The notes: generated by a model not told the origin, from the sequence alone. 6,294 nucleotides of DNA from Acidobacteriota bacterium (GCA_011523485.1 WTGR01000891.1:1-6294); one strand, 5' to 3'. Positions 1 to 6,031 are shown, counted from the stretch's first letter. Numbers and translations: made by a program.

Positions 1-3
1 GGG

Positions 4-192
4 ATGATGGTGTGGTGGGGCGGAGGCGCGGATTCGGTGCCGGCGGGGCGGAAATGTGCTTGCGCACGCGACGGCCGGCTGCGCGGCCGTCCGATGTCCT
101 TGTTCGAGCCGGCCGACCTGCAATGCGACGCGAACCGCGGCCCCGCCCGGGACGGCGTGCCGCCTGCCGGACCGGCCGGCAGCGAGTTTTGA
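4..192 (+). CDS. Possible 3' end of an upstream gene or spurious ORF
   Basis: This frame is open from the left edge of the window to a TGA at 190-192. Its translation is Gly-, Arg- and Cys-containing and resembles no family I recognise. It could be the last part of a gene that begins outside the window, because the frame has no stop before position 190 and G/C at many third positions. It could equally be chance openness in GC-rich DNA. An inverted repeat and the -35 element of the next gene's promoter overlap its end, which slightly favours a non-coding reading. No SD site precedes the ATGs at 4 or 7 within the visible sequence. I would not assign a function. Confidence 0.15.
   Translation: MMVWWGGGADSVPAGRKCACARDGRLRGRPMSLFEPADLQCDANRGPARDGVPPAGPAGSEF
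70..91. repeat. Perfect 8-bp inverted repeat with 6-base loop
   Basis: The arm GACGGCCG at 70-77 pairs perfectly with CGGCCGTC at 84-91, with GCTGCG between them. No T-run follows on either strand, so it is not an obvious intrinsic terminator. It lies about 100 bases upstream of the predicted promoter at 189-216, so an operator or structural role is possible. In DNA this rich in G+C such repeats also occur by chance. Confidence 0.35.
164..190 (+). terminator. Weak candidate intrinsic terminator
   Basis: CTGCCGG at 164-170 pairs with CCGGCAG at 176-182 across a five-base loop. After the spacer CGAG comes TTTT at 187-190. The stem is short but all strong pairs apart from one A-T/T-A type pair near its base. 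The T-run is brief, does not follow the stem directly, and is shared with the -35 region of the next promoter. It could end transcription arriving from the left before the toxin-antitoxin-like unit. Confidence 0.3.
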
Positions 193-216
193 CGGCGCGC
201 GAGACCAGCGAATACT
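189..216 (+). promoter_or_regulatory. Sigma70-like promoter for the 230-1713 gene pair
   Basis: TTGACG at 189-194 matches the -35 consensus TTGACA at five of six positions. After a 16-base spacer, AATACT at 211-216 matches TATAAT at four of six, including the key second A and last T. This A/T-rich patch stands out in very GC-rich surroundings. It would start transcription near 223, only a few bases before the ATG at 230. That supports the start at 230 over the in-frame ATG at 56, which would place the promoter inside the gene. Confidence 0.5.
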
Positions 217-229
217 CTGCCCGAGACGG

Positions 230-763
230 ATGCCGACCACGACGACGCAGTTGCCGCGCAAGCCACCATCCGACGCCGACAGGCGACGGCTGCTCGCACA
301 TTGGAACGAGCTCGTCGGCGCGCTCCCTCCCGACCTTGCTCACCGCCGCCCGTGTCTGCTCGGGCCCCCGGAGGCATTCTCCGACCAGCCGGCGCCGGCG
401 TCGTACTTCAACGACTGGACGGGCCACGACCCGGCGCGAATGGGACCGTCGAGCATGGCCGTCGCGCGGCGGCTCGCGAGCAGCTGCGCCGGGTGGCCGC
501 GCCGGCCGAGCGCGGCCGAGTTCCACGCGGCCGTCCACGCCGACAGACCCGACGCGCGACAACAACTTCTCATCGCCGTCTGGGCGCGGGAAGCCACGTA
601 CCTCGACTTCATCGACGCGTGGGGCGAGCACGTCTACACGATCCGCGAGCTGGTCGACGCGTTCCACAAGGTCGAGGGCCTGCACACCTTCACGCGGTTC
701 CGGTGGCTGAACCACATGGCGCTGGTGCCCGAAGCCGACGGAATCCCGCTGTGGAACTGCTGA
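230..763 (+). CDS. Unrecognised protein, probable partner or antitoxin of the adjacent nucleotidyltransferase
   Basis: The protein has 177 residues and I do not recognise its family. An in-frame ATG exists at 56, but 230 is preferred because the sigma70-like promoter lies at 189-216 and the translation between 56 and 230 looks like noise (Cys- and Arg-rich). Codons 1-20 are basic and Pro/Thr-rich. Residues about 95-165 form the best-ordered part, predicted mostly helical and rich in Trp, Tyr and Phe, with a stretch at 138-162 (IRELVDAF then TRFRWL) that could be a helix-turn-helix or similar DNA- or protein-binding element; this is only a guess. There is no signal peptide or membrane segment. 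The stop overlaps the GTG start of the AbiEii-type gene by 13 bases, implying translational coupling and co-function. In type IV toxin-antitoxin systems the first gene is usually the antitoxin and repressor (AbiEi), but AbiEi's typical features are not visible here. Confidence 0.7.
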   Translation: MPTTTTQLPRKPPSDADRRRLLAHWNELVGALPPDLAHRRPCLLGPPEAFSDQPAPASYFNDWTGHDPARMGPSSMAVARRLASSCAGWPRRPSAAEFHAAVHADRPDARQQLLIAVWAREATYLDFIDAWGEHVYTIRELVDAFHKVEGLHTFTRFRWLNHMALVPEADGIPLWNC

Positions 764-1713
764 CGCTGCCCGAACCGGCGGCGACGCTGTGGCGAGGCGC
801 CGGCCCCGCGCTCGAGCGCGCCCTCGCGCAGACCGAACGGCCGCCGGCGCGGTGGAGCATCGGCGGCGGCACGATCCTCGCCTGCCGCTGGGGGCACCGC
901 AAGAGCACCGACATCGACCTGACGGCCCCGGCCGGCACCGGGATCGACAGGCTCGACGAGCGGGTCGGCGGCACGCTGCGGGCCGACATGACGGCCGCGG
1001 GCGCCGCCGACGTGTCGACCGGCAGGACGCGCCACCGGATCGTGTTCCGCGAGGGGAGCATCGACATCGCGGAGCTGGATCCTCGGCCGGCGGCCGGCCA
1101 CGCTGCCGCGCTCGTCGACGGTCGCGAGGTGAGCGTCAAGAGCACGACGCAGATCCTGCGCGGGAAGCTCGAGCGGGCGCTGCGCGAGGAAAGTCCCGCC
1201 CGGGACCTGTTCGACGTGGCGGTCGCACACCACGCGGATCCCGACGCGCTCGCGCAGGCCGCGAACATGCTCGGCGAGCACGAGATGCGCCAAGTCAAGA
1301 CCCACTGGCGGATCAACGCACACCGCCTCGCGCACGAAGCCGAGGCGACGCTGGCGAAGGTGAGCCCGGAGTACGAGCCGGAGCGGCGCGACGTGGTCGC
1401 GCGGGCCACTGCACGCCTCGAGGACGCCCGCTACCAGGCGGTCCGCATCCGGGCAACGCAAAGCGGACTGACCATCGAGACGCGCGCGGCGGGGCGGCCG
1501 CCGACGACGATCCGCACCGGGCACGACGAGGCGGCCGACACGTTCGAGCGCACGGGCATGGGCGAGTTCCTCGACCGGCACACCGTCGGCGGCCGCAGGC
1601 GCGTTACGCAGCAAGCCGCCGCCGCGAGAGCGCTCGGCGGCACCGAGACCACCATCCTCAACTGGCAAGGGCCGGCCGGCTCCGGCGCTGCCGCCCGCGG
1701 TTCCTCGCCCTGA
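751..1713 (+). CDS. Nucleotidyltransferase, AbiEii/AbiGii toxin family
   Basis: A 320-residue protein from a GTG start at 751. Members of this family transfer nucleotides from NTPs to RNA or other targets and act as type IV toxins or in abortive phage infection. The core signature is visible: GGGT-I-L at 38-43, then HRKSTDIDL at 49-57, giving the two metal-binding aspartates D54 and D56. A third acidic position is likely D105 in SIDIAEL. The family's second conserved block is also present: ILRGKL at 135-140 followed by RDLFDV at 151-156. The remaining roughly 160 residues are helical and basic and resemble nothing specific. No ATG start fits; the GTG lies inside the end of the preceding gene, and the frame upstream of it translates to Arg/Ala-rich noise. 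All key residues look intact, so it is predicted active. The family call is firm; toxin activity and target are inferred. Confidence 0.85.
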   Translation: MELLTLPEPAATLWRGAGPALERALAQTERPPARWSIGGGTILACRWGHRKSTDIDLTAPAGTGIDRLDERVGGTLRADMTAAGAADVSTGRTRHRIVFREGSIDIAELDPRPAAGHAAALVDGREVSVKSTTQILRGKLERALREESPARDLFDVAVAHHADPDALAQAANMLGEHEMRQVKTHWRINAHRLAHEAEATLAKVSPEYEPERRDVVARATARLEDARYQAVRIRATQSGLTIETRAAGRPPTTIRTGHDEAADTFERTGMGEFLDRHTVGGRRRVTQQAAAARALGGTETTILNWQGPAGSGAAARGSSP

Positions 1714-1727
1714 TCGGGGATGCCATC

Positions 1728-1743
1728 GCGGCGCTGTCGCCGC
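1728..1743 (+). terminator. GC hairpin 14 bases after the nucleotidyltransferase stop
   Basis: GCGGCG at 1728-1733 pairs perfectly with CGCCGC at 1738-1743 around a CTGT loop. It starts 14 bases after the stop codon, where a terminator is expected, but no T-run follows. It may slow polymerase or protect the transcript end. The rest of the 1714-1870 gap shows no gene that I can support. Confidence 0.25.
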
Positions 1744-1855
1744 AGGCTCTCTGCCGACCCGTGCCGCACCGCGGCGCCTCCGCGAACCGAGGCTCGCCCG
1801 GCCTGCCGAGCCGCGCCGTATCCGCTGGCCGGCGATTCAGGCGGCTGCGCCTCTC

Positions 1856-1861
1856 TACAAT
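1856..1861 (+). promoter_or_regulatory. Possible -10 element of the HsdR_N-domain gene
   Basis: TACAAT matches the -10 consensus at five of six positions and lies ten bases before the ATG at 1871. I see no convincing -35 at the right distance (the hexamer at 1833-1838 is CGATTC). If it is used, transcription would start around 1868 and the message would be nearly leaderless, which agrees with the lack of an SD site before either candidate ATG (1871 or 1880). Confidence 0.35.
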
Positions 1862-1870
1862 GACGCCGAA

Positions 1871-2998
1871 ATGACCTCCATGACCGCGGGCAAGCTGCTG
1901 GCCGCCCTGCGGCGCGCCAGCGCCGATGTCCACGCGCGATGGGAAGCGTGCGCGGTAAGAGCCGAAGTGCGCCAGGCACTCGTGCAGCCGTTCCTGCAGC
2001 GTGTCCTTGGCGTCGACGTCTTCGATCCGTTCGCCCTCGTCCCGGACTCGGCCGGTTCGACCACGAAGACGAATCTCAAGCACCCGGACGCCAGAGTCGA
2101 GTACGCCGTGCGCCGGGGCGGCGCGCCGGTGCTGCTCGTCGCTGTTTTCGCGTGCAGCGACCGCGACGGCCGGAACGAGGCGCTCGATCGGCTGTCGAAA
2201 TGCCTGGAACAGAGCCAGGCGAAACTGGGCGCGATCACGGATGGACGCACCTGGGAGTGGATCGGAGACCTGCGCGAGGCCGGCCTCGGCGTCAGCGCGT
2301 GGGCCCGCACGGTGCTGGAACCGGGCACGCTGCGCCTCCCGGCCGCACAGGCTCTGACGCCCATGCACCAGGCCAACTGGGACCAGAGGCGGGTCCTGGA
2401 ACAGGCCGCCCTGGCGATCTACACCGCCCGGGCCCGAAGCGCCCTGATGGAGCTGCTCACCGATCCGTCGGACGACTTGGTGAAGATGATCGCCGGCATG
2501 GTGCACACCGGCCAGAGAACCCAGCGCGTCCTGGACCTGGTCGGCGCCGGGCTGCGGGCGGCCATCGCGTCGATGGACGCCAGGACGCCGCCTCCCGGAC
2601 CGATGCCGCCCGCGATTCCGCAACCGCGCCCGAAGCGGCCGGGCCAGACGCTGGCCCTCGAATGCGACGAGCCGGGCTCCACGGCGCCCACCGACAGGCG
2701 CAACCAGGCGGACCTGATGCGCTGGGCCCTCGACCGGCTGGCGAGCCGGCCGGGCGCGGACGAGGCCTTCGGCAAGTCCAAGCCGATGACCCGCGACCTT
2801 GCGGACCTGCCGGCGACGGTCCGCGCCAACCCGAGCCGCTACTGGTCCGGCAACGGCTGGTACACGTCGATCGTCCGGCCCGCGGCCCGCAAGGCCGCGC
2901 TCATCAACGAGCTGGCGCGCGCGCTCGACGCGCCCGTCAGGGCACGCGTCGTCGGCGCCGGCACGCGCGCCGGGAAGGCATCGGCACGGGCCGCGTAA
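1871..2998 (+). CDS. Free-standing HsdR N-terminal-like domain protein with degenerate nuclease site
   Basis: A 375-residue protein. Residues about 30-135 follow the type I restriction HsdR N-terminal (HSDR_N) pattern, a PD-(D/E)XK fold: ALVQPFLQRVLGVDVFDP at 36-53, then RVEYAV at 75-80, APVLLVAVF at 85-93, and GAITDGRTWEWIGDL at 120-134. In active members the third block reads like VDYAI...LIE(C/A)K. Here Asp is Glu77, and the catalytic Glu and Lys positions are Ala91 and Phe93, so DNA cleavage is unlikely. A helical part (about 165-235) is followed by a Pro-rich linker (238-258) and a C-terminal segment (278-360) with Trp and Tyr that I do not recognise. No helicase domain is present and no HsdM or HsdS lies beside it. 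The start could also be ATG 1880; neither has an SD site. A role in defence, regulation or DNA end binding is inference. Confidence 0.7.
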   Translation: MTSMTAGKLLAALRRASADVHARWEACAVRAEVRQALVQPFLQRVLGVDVFDPFALVPDSAGSTTKTNLKHPDARVEYAVRRGGAPVLLVAVFACSDRDGRNEALDRLSKCLEQSQAKLGAITDGRTWEWIGDLREAGLGVSAWARTVLEPGTLRLPAAQALTPMHQANWDQRRVLEQAALAIYTARARSALMELLTDPSDDLVKMIAGMVHTGQRTQRVLDLVGAGLRAAIASMDARTPPPGPMPPAIPQPRPKRPGQTLALECDEPGSTAPTDRRNQADLMRWALDRLASRPGADEAFGKSKPMTRDLADLPATVRANPSRYWSGNGWYTSIVRPAARKAALINELARALDAPVRARVVGAGTRAGKASARAA

Positions 2999-3091
2999 CC
3001 GGCAAGGCAATGGGCGCGCAACGCGTTTCCGCGATCCACACCCGGGGGGCGCCGCTACGTGTTCGGGCGGCGGACCTCGACCATCACAACC

Positions 3092-3097
3092 AGGGAG
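3092..3097 (+). promoter_or_regulatory. Shine-Dalgarno site of the aminomutase gene
   Basis: AGGGAG lies seven bases before the ATG at 3105 and fixes that start, even though the frame is open much further upstream. It is the clearest plus-strand ribosome site in the window. The rest of the 2999-3104 gap shows no convincing promoter. Confidence 0.7.
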
Positions 3098-3104
3098 ACT
3101 GACC

Positions 3105-4245
3105 ATGGAGCAGGCAGCGACCGCCGAGCCCACCGCCGGAAGCAGGAGCCCCCGCGTCCGGTACGTCACGACGCTGGACCGGCTGGAGCAGCTCAACGAC
3201 GACCAGCGGCGCCGTTTGGCGCCGGTCGCCGAACGCTACGCCTTCCGGCTCAACGACTACTACGCCGGCCTCATCGACTGGTCGGACCCCGAGGATCCGA
3301 TCCGCCGCCTCGTCGTTCCCGACGAGCGGGAGCTCGCCGACTACGGCGCGCTCGATGCGAGCGACGAGGAGGCGAACACGGTCGCCCGCGGCGTGCAGCA
3401 CAAGTACACAGACACGGCGCTGCTGCTGTGCAACGAGGTCTGCGGCGCCTACTGCCGCTACTGCTTCCGCAAGCGGCTGTTCATGAACGACAACGACGAG
3501 GCGACCAAGGACGTCGCCGACGGCGTCGCCTACATCGCCGCGCACCCCGAGATCACCAACGTCCTGCTCACCGGCGGCGACCCGCTGCTGATGAGCACCC
3601 GGCGCCTGGGCGAGATCGTCGGCCAGCTGGCCCTGATCGACCACGTCCGGATTATCCGCATCGGATCCAAGATGCCGGCGTTCGATCCGTGGCGGCTGCG
3701 CCGCGACCCCGAGCTGCAGGCGCTGCTGCGCAAGCACTCGCGCGGACGCCAGCGCATCTACCTGATGGCGCACTTCGACCACCCGCGCGAGCTCACCGGC
3801 GAGGCGCTCGCCGAGCTGCAGGCCTTCGCCGACTGCGGCGTGACGATGGTGAACCAGTGTCCGCTCATCCGCGGCATCAACGACGACGCCGAGGTGCTCG
3901 GCGAGCTGTACAACCGCCTGAGCTGGGCCGGATGCCCTCCCTACTACCTGTTCCAGGGCCGGCCCACCGCCGGCAACGCGCCCTACGAGGTGCCGCTCGT
4001 CGAGGGGTGGCGCATCTTCCAGGCGGCGCTGCGCCACGGGTCCGGGCTGGCGCGGCGCGCCCGCTACGTCATGTCCCACGCGACGGGCAAGATCGAGGTG
4101 TCGCTGGTCACCCGACAACAGCATCTACCTGCGCTATCACCAGGCGAAGGACCCCGCCAACCTCGGCCGGGTGATGCACGCGCGGCGCGACGACCGGGCA
4201 GCCTGGATGGACGAGCTCGATTACCGGTTCCAGCCCCTCGTGTAG
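3105..4245 (+). CDS. KamA-family radical SAM aminomutase, frameshifted near the C-terminus
   Basis: A PLP-dependent radical SAM aminomutase that would move an amino group from C2 to C3 of an amino acid. Visible motifs are the [4Fe-4S] motif C113-GAY-C117-RY-C120, the SAM-contact motif TGGDPL at 156-161, MAHFDHP at 221-227, NQCPLIRGIND at 250-260, and TGK at 327-329, whose Lys aligns with the PLP lysine of KamA. The Asp of lysine 2,3-aminomutase that follows PYY (D293 of the clostridial enzyme) aligns with Arg286, and the second lysine-binding Asp (D330) is also absent, so lysine is an unlikely substrate. After Thr336 the natural continuation (DNSIYLRYHQAKDP, ending FQPLV and TAG 4243-4245) lies in another frame. 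Removing one C from CCC at 4111-4113 restores a 379-residue protein. Uncorrected, the frame runs on to 5042 through noise. It is longer than EpmB (about 340) and shorter than clostridial KamA (416). The start is fixed by the SD at 3092-3097. Confidence 0.9.
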
Positions 4246-4955
4246 TCCCTCGCGCCGCGGGCCACGACCTTGCCGAGCCGCGCTTCCTCGACGCCGCCCG
4301 GCTGCCCGCACGCGGGGCGCCGACCCGCCTCCCCGCAGCGATCCAGAAGCGCCTCGAGCGCCCTGGCCTCCGCCTCGGTGACCGTCAGCCCGTACCGCTG
4401 CCGGATGCGCAGCTGCGCGCGCGCGTACCAGCAGGCATTGCGCGTAGGCAGCCAGCCGTCGGGGCCGCGGCCTCGACGGCCGTCCGCGAAGACGGCCCGT
4501 TCGGCATAGACCCAGTTGTCCGGGTCCGAGGCGAACGCCCGGCGCACCGGCGGCGGCGCGGCGCACAGCCCCGCCGCGTGTGCCGCCGCGGGCGGGACGA
4601 CCCGGCCCAGAGCGACCGAGCGCACCGAATCGAACGCCGTGCACGACAGAACCGAGCGGAACCCGTCGCTTCGTGGCGCGGCCGACAGCCTCGGAGCCGG
4701 CCACGGGCCTGCCGAGGCGTAGTCGCTCCCGTCGTAGGCCGTGCAGGCCGAAGGCTCCCCGATGCGCAAGCCGCGCCAGTTGCGCGGATGAACGAACGCC
4801 ACCTCCGCGGGCGCGCGCCGTTTCCGCGCAACCTCCCCCGCCGGCGGGGCCGGTTGCCGGTACGCGTTCCGCCAGTCCGGCTCCCCGGCGGGCAATGGAT
4901 TCGTCACGCATGCGGCGGCCAGCGCGCACACGACGACCGAGGACACGGCTCTCAC
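4221..4955 (-). CDS. Probable lipoprotein with degenerate HNH (GmrSD C-terminal/DUF1524-like) domain
   Basis: A 244-residue protein from a GTG at 4955, with a near-perfect SD (GGAGGAGG) seven bases upstream. Residues 1-15 form a short hydrophobic signal ending in LAAAC, so Cys16 may be a lipidated cysteine; only one Arg precedes the hydrophobic stretch, so export is probable but not certain. A Pro-rich linker leads to a domain matching exported HNH proteins of the DUF1524/GmrSD_C type: VVPPAAAHAAG at 119-129, RRAFASDPDN at 138-147, GWLPTRNACWYARAQLR at 167-183, and RYGLTVTEAEARALEALL at 187-204. The family's D-x-D-H before VVPL is here A-L-G-R118, so the catalytic His is lost, and the usual N-x-x-KGD is changed too. 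Asn147 remains. Several cysteines (71, 105, 131, 175, 207, 216) could form disulfides. Its start overlaps the upstream stop by four bases (GTGA). The domain call rests on remembered family patterns. Confidence 0.7.
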   Translation of the reverse strand: MRAVSSVVVCALAAACVTNPLPAGEPDWRNAYRQPAPPAGEVARKRRAPAEVAFVHPRNWRGLRIGEPSACTAYDGSDYASAGPWPAPRLSAAPRSDGFRSVLSCTAFDSVRSVALGRVVPPAAAHAAGLCAAPPPVRRAFASDPDNWVYAERAVFADGRRGRGPDGWLPTRNACWYARAQLRIRQRYGLTVTEAEARALEALLDRCGEAGRRPACGQPGGVEEARLGKVVARGARDYTRGWNR

Positions 4956-5494
4956 GGCAGATCCTCCTCCGGCGCGCCGGACCCGAACAACTCCTCGAGA
5001 GCGAACAGGAACGAGCGAACGGCCAGCCCCGCCCGGCCGTAGCCCGACAGGCGCACGATTCCCGCATCGACGCCGCCGGACGCGGGCGACGCCGCGAACT
5101 CCTCGGCCAGAGCAAGCTCCCCGGCGACCAGCTCCACCAGCCGCTCGCGGGCCAGCACGCCGTGGTGCCGCTCGAAGTACCGCGCCCGCGACGTGCGCAG
5201 CAGATCGCCACAGCGCAACCGGTACGCGACGTCGACTCGCTCGACCACCCCCGCGTCGACCCCCTCGGGAGGAACGGGCCAGTCCTCGGGTTCCAGAACC
5301 GCCAGCCGCTCCAGGCAGTCCGCGAACTCCCACGCGATGTCCAGCGGGTCGACCGGGTCCTGCAGAGGAGCGGCCGGCGAGTACGCCAGCGAGGCCCCGG
5401 GCCCGGACGGCGCCTCGTAGCGTCCGTCCAGCCAGTTGTAGGCCGCCAGCAGGCAGGACCCGCTCACGACGACGGTCCAGACGCGGACAGGCAC
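4952..5494 (-). CDS. Unrecognised acidic protein with an N-terminal membrane or signal segment
   Basis: A 180-residue protein from a GTG at 5494; I do not recognise a family. Residues 5-19 (VWTVVVSGSCLLAAY) form one hydrophobic segment that could be a signal anchor or signal peptide. Cys14 sits in a poor lipobox (SGSC). The rest is acidic and helical: 52-70 (AWEFADCLERL and onwards), 84-112, a long Leu/Ala/Glu-rich helix at 114-135, and 155-171 near the end. No catalytic motif is visible. It starts nine bases after the stop of the methyltransferase-like gene and overlaps the lipoprotein gene by four bases, so all three should share one transcript. The SD before the GTG is weak (AGG about 8 bases upstream), consistent with coupling to the gene before. 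The predicted location, outer face of the membrane or periplasm, would place it with the exported HNH-like protein. Confidence 0.65.
   Translation of the reverse strand: MPVRVWTVVVSGSCLLAAYNWLDGRYEAPSGPGASLAYSPAAPLQDPVDPLDIAWEFADCLERLAVLEPEDWPVPPEGVDAGVVERVDVAYRLRCGDLLRTSRARYFERHHGVLARERLVELVAGELALAEEFAASPASGGVDAGIVRLSGYGRAGLAVRSFLFALEELFGSGAPEEDLP
4963..4970 (-). promoter_or_regulatory. Strong Shine-Dalgarno of the HNH-like lipoprotein gene
   Basis: On the minus strand the sequence reads GGAGGAGG, seven bases before the GTG at 4955. It lies within the last codons of the preceding gene. It decides the GTG start, although the frame is open far upstream, and suggests this gene is translated efficiently on its own as well as by coupling. 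Confidence 0.75.
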
Positions 5495-5503
5495 GGGAGA
5501 AGC

Positions 5504-6031
5504 CTATTGGTCGCTGCGTTGAACCGTGAAGACGTGGCCCCAGTAGTCGAGCACCTCGGCCACCTTGCCGCCGTCCCCCTTGAGCCCGAACAGGTAGAGC
5601 GCCATCGGCAGCGGGGCCTGCCACGCCGGCGCGCCCGCCGATGGGATCTTCGGCGGCCGCTCCGACACCACCACCGCCGACAGGCAGCGGTGGCCCAGTA
5701 GCATGCCGACCCACCGATCGCGCAAGTCGAACGTGGAAAACAGCGCCGCGCGCTCCACGCGCCCCGCCTCGAGCTCGGCGGCGAGCTTGTCGATCAGCCG
5801 CGGCGCCTGCGGCACGGGAGGAAACAGATAGACGGCTCCCTTCCAGTGATCGCGTGACGCGTCCTCCCCGAACTCGTACCACGCGCGGGCCCCGACCACG
5901 CACTGCGCCGCCTCGTGGGAGCAGGGATCCAGGTCGATCGGCCCGAGAAGCTCACGCACCGCGTCGATGACCGGGTCTGGAGACAGGAAGTCGGCCGGCA
6001 GCGACCAGGCCGCGATGCGGTCCTTCTCCAT
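5504..6031 (-). CDS. Phage-type DNA N6-adenine methyltransferase homologue with altered catalytic motif
   Basis: A 175-residue protein matching the phage Dam-like family that modifies adenine in DNA. The motifs appear in order: IDLDPCSHEAAQCVVGAR at 32-49 (normally IDLDPAS...AQ..V.A), WYEFGEDASRDHWKGAVYLF at 51-70, KLAAELEAGRVERAALFS at 82-99, RDRWVGMLLG at 104-113, and the terminal ALYLFGL at 144-150. The catalytic motif IV, normally NPPY, is F70-P71-P72-V73 here. Losing the Asn/Asp and the aromatic residue should abolish methyl transfer. The length is near the family's usual size, so it is not a fragment. ATG 6031 is chosen: a GGAGG at 6043-6047 lies 11 bases upstream, slightly far. The same frame is open upstream to a TGA at 6149-6151. 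It heads the three-gene minus-strand unit. Confidence 0.75.
   Translation of the reverse strand: MEKDRIAAWSLPADFLSPDPVIDAVRELLGPIDLDPCSHEAAQCVVGARAWYEFGEDASRDHWKGAVYLFPPVPQAPRLIDKLAAELEAGRVERAALFSTFDLRDRWVGMLLGHRCLSAVVVSERPPKIPSAGAPAWQAPLPMALYLFGLKGDGGKVAEVLDYWGHVFTVQRSDQ

Noticed and set aside
634..1668. Minus-strand ORF of 344 codons opposite the nucleotidyltransferase
   Set aside because: The plus-strand frame carries clear family motifs; the antisense translation is low-complexity.
3015..3028. Small hairpin CGCG-CAA-CGCG followed by TTT after the HsdR_N-domain gene
   Set aside because: The stem is only four to five pairs and the T-run three bases; too weak to call a terminator.
3010..3102. 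A 30-codon ORF just upstream of the aminomutase as a leader peptide
   Set aside because: No SD site and no amino-acid bias typical of an attenuator; it is the tail of a shadow frame.
1658..3196. Long minus-strand ORF of 512 codons
   Set aside because: It is antisense to the HsdR_N-domain gene, Arg/Gly-rich, with no recognisable motif; typical of GC-rich shadows.
3105..5042. A single long plus-strand ORF continuing past the aminomutase to 5042
   Set aside because: After codon 336 its translation is Arg/Pro/Ala-rich noise running antisense to the lipoprotein gene, while the family-like ending lies in another frame.
4952..5494. Spanin-like pair (membrane protein overlapping a lipoprotein, as in phage Rz/Rz1)
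   Set aside because: The lipoprotein is 244 residues with an HNH-like domain, not a short Pro-rich outer spanin, and the overlap is only four bases.
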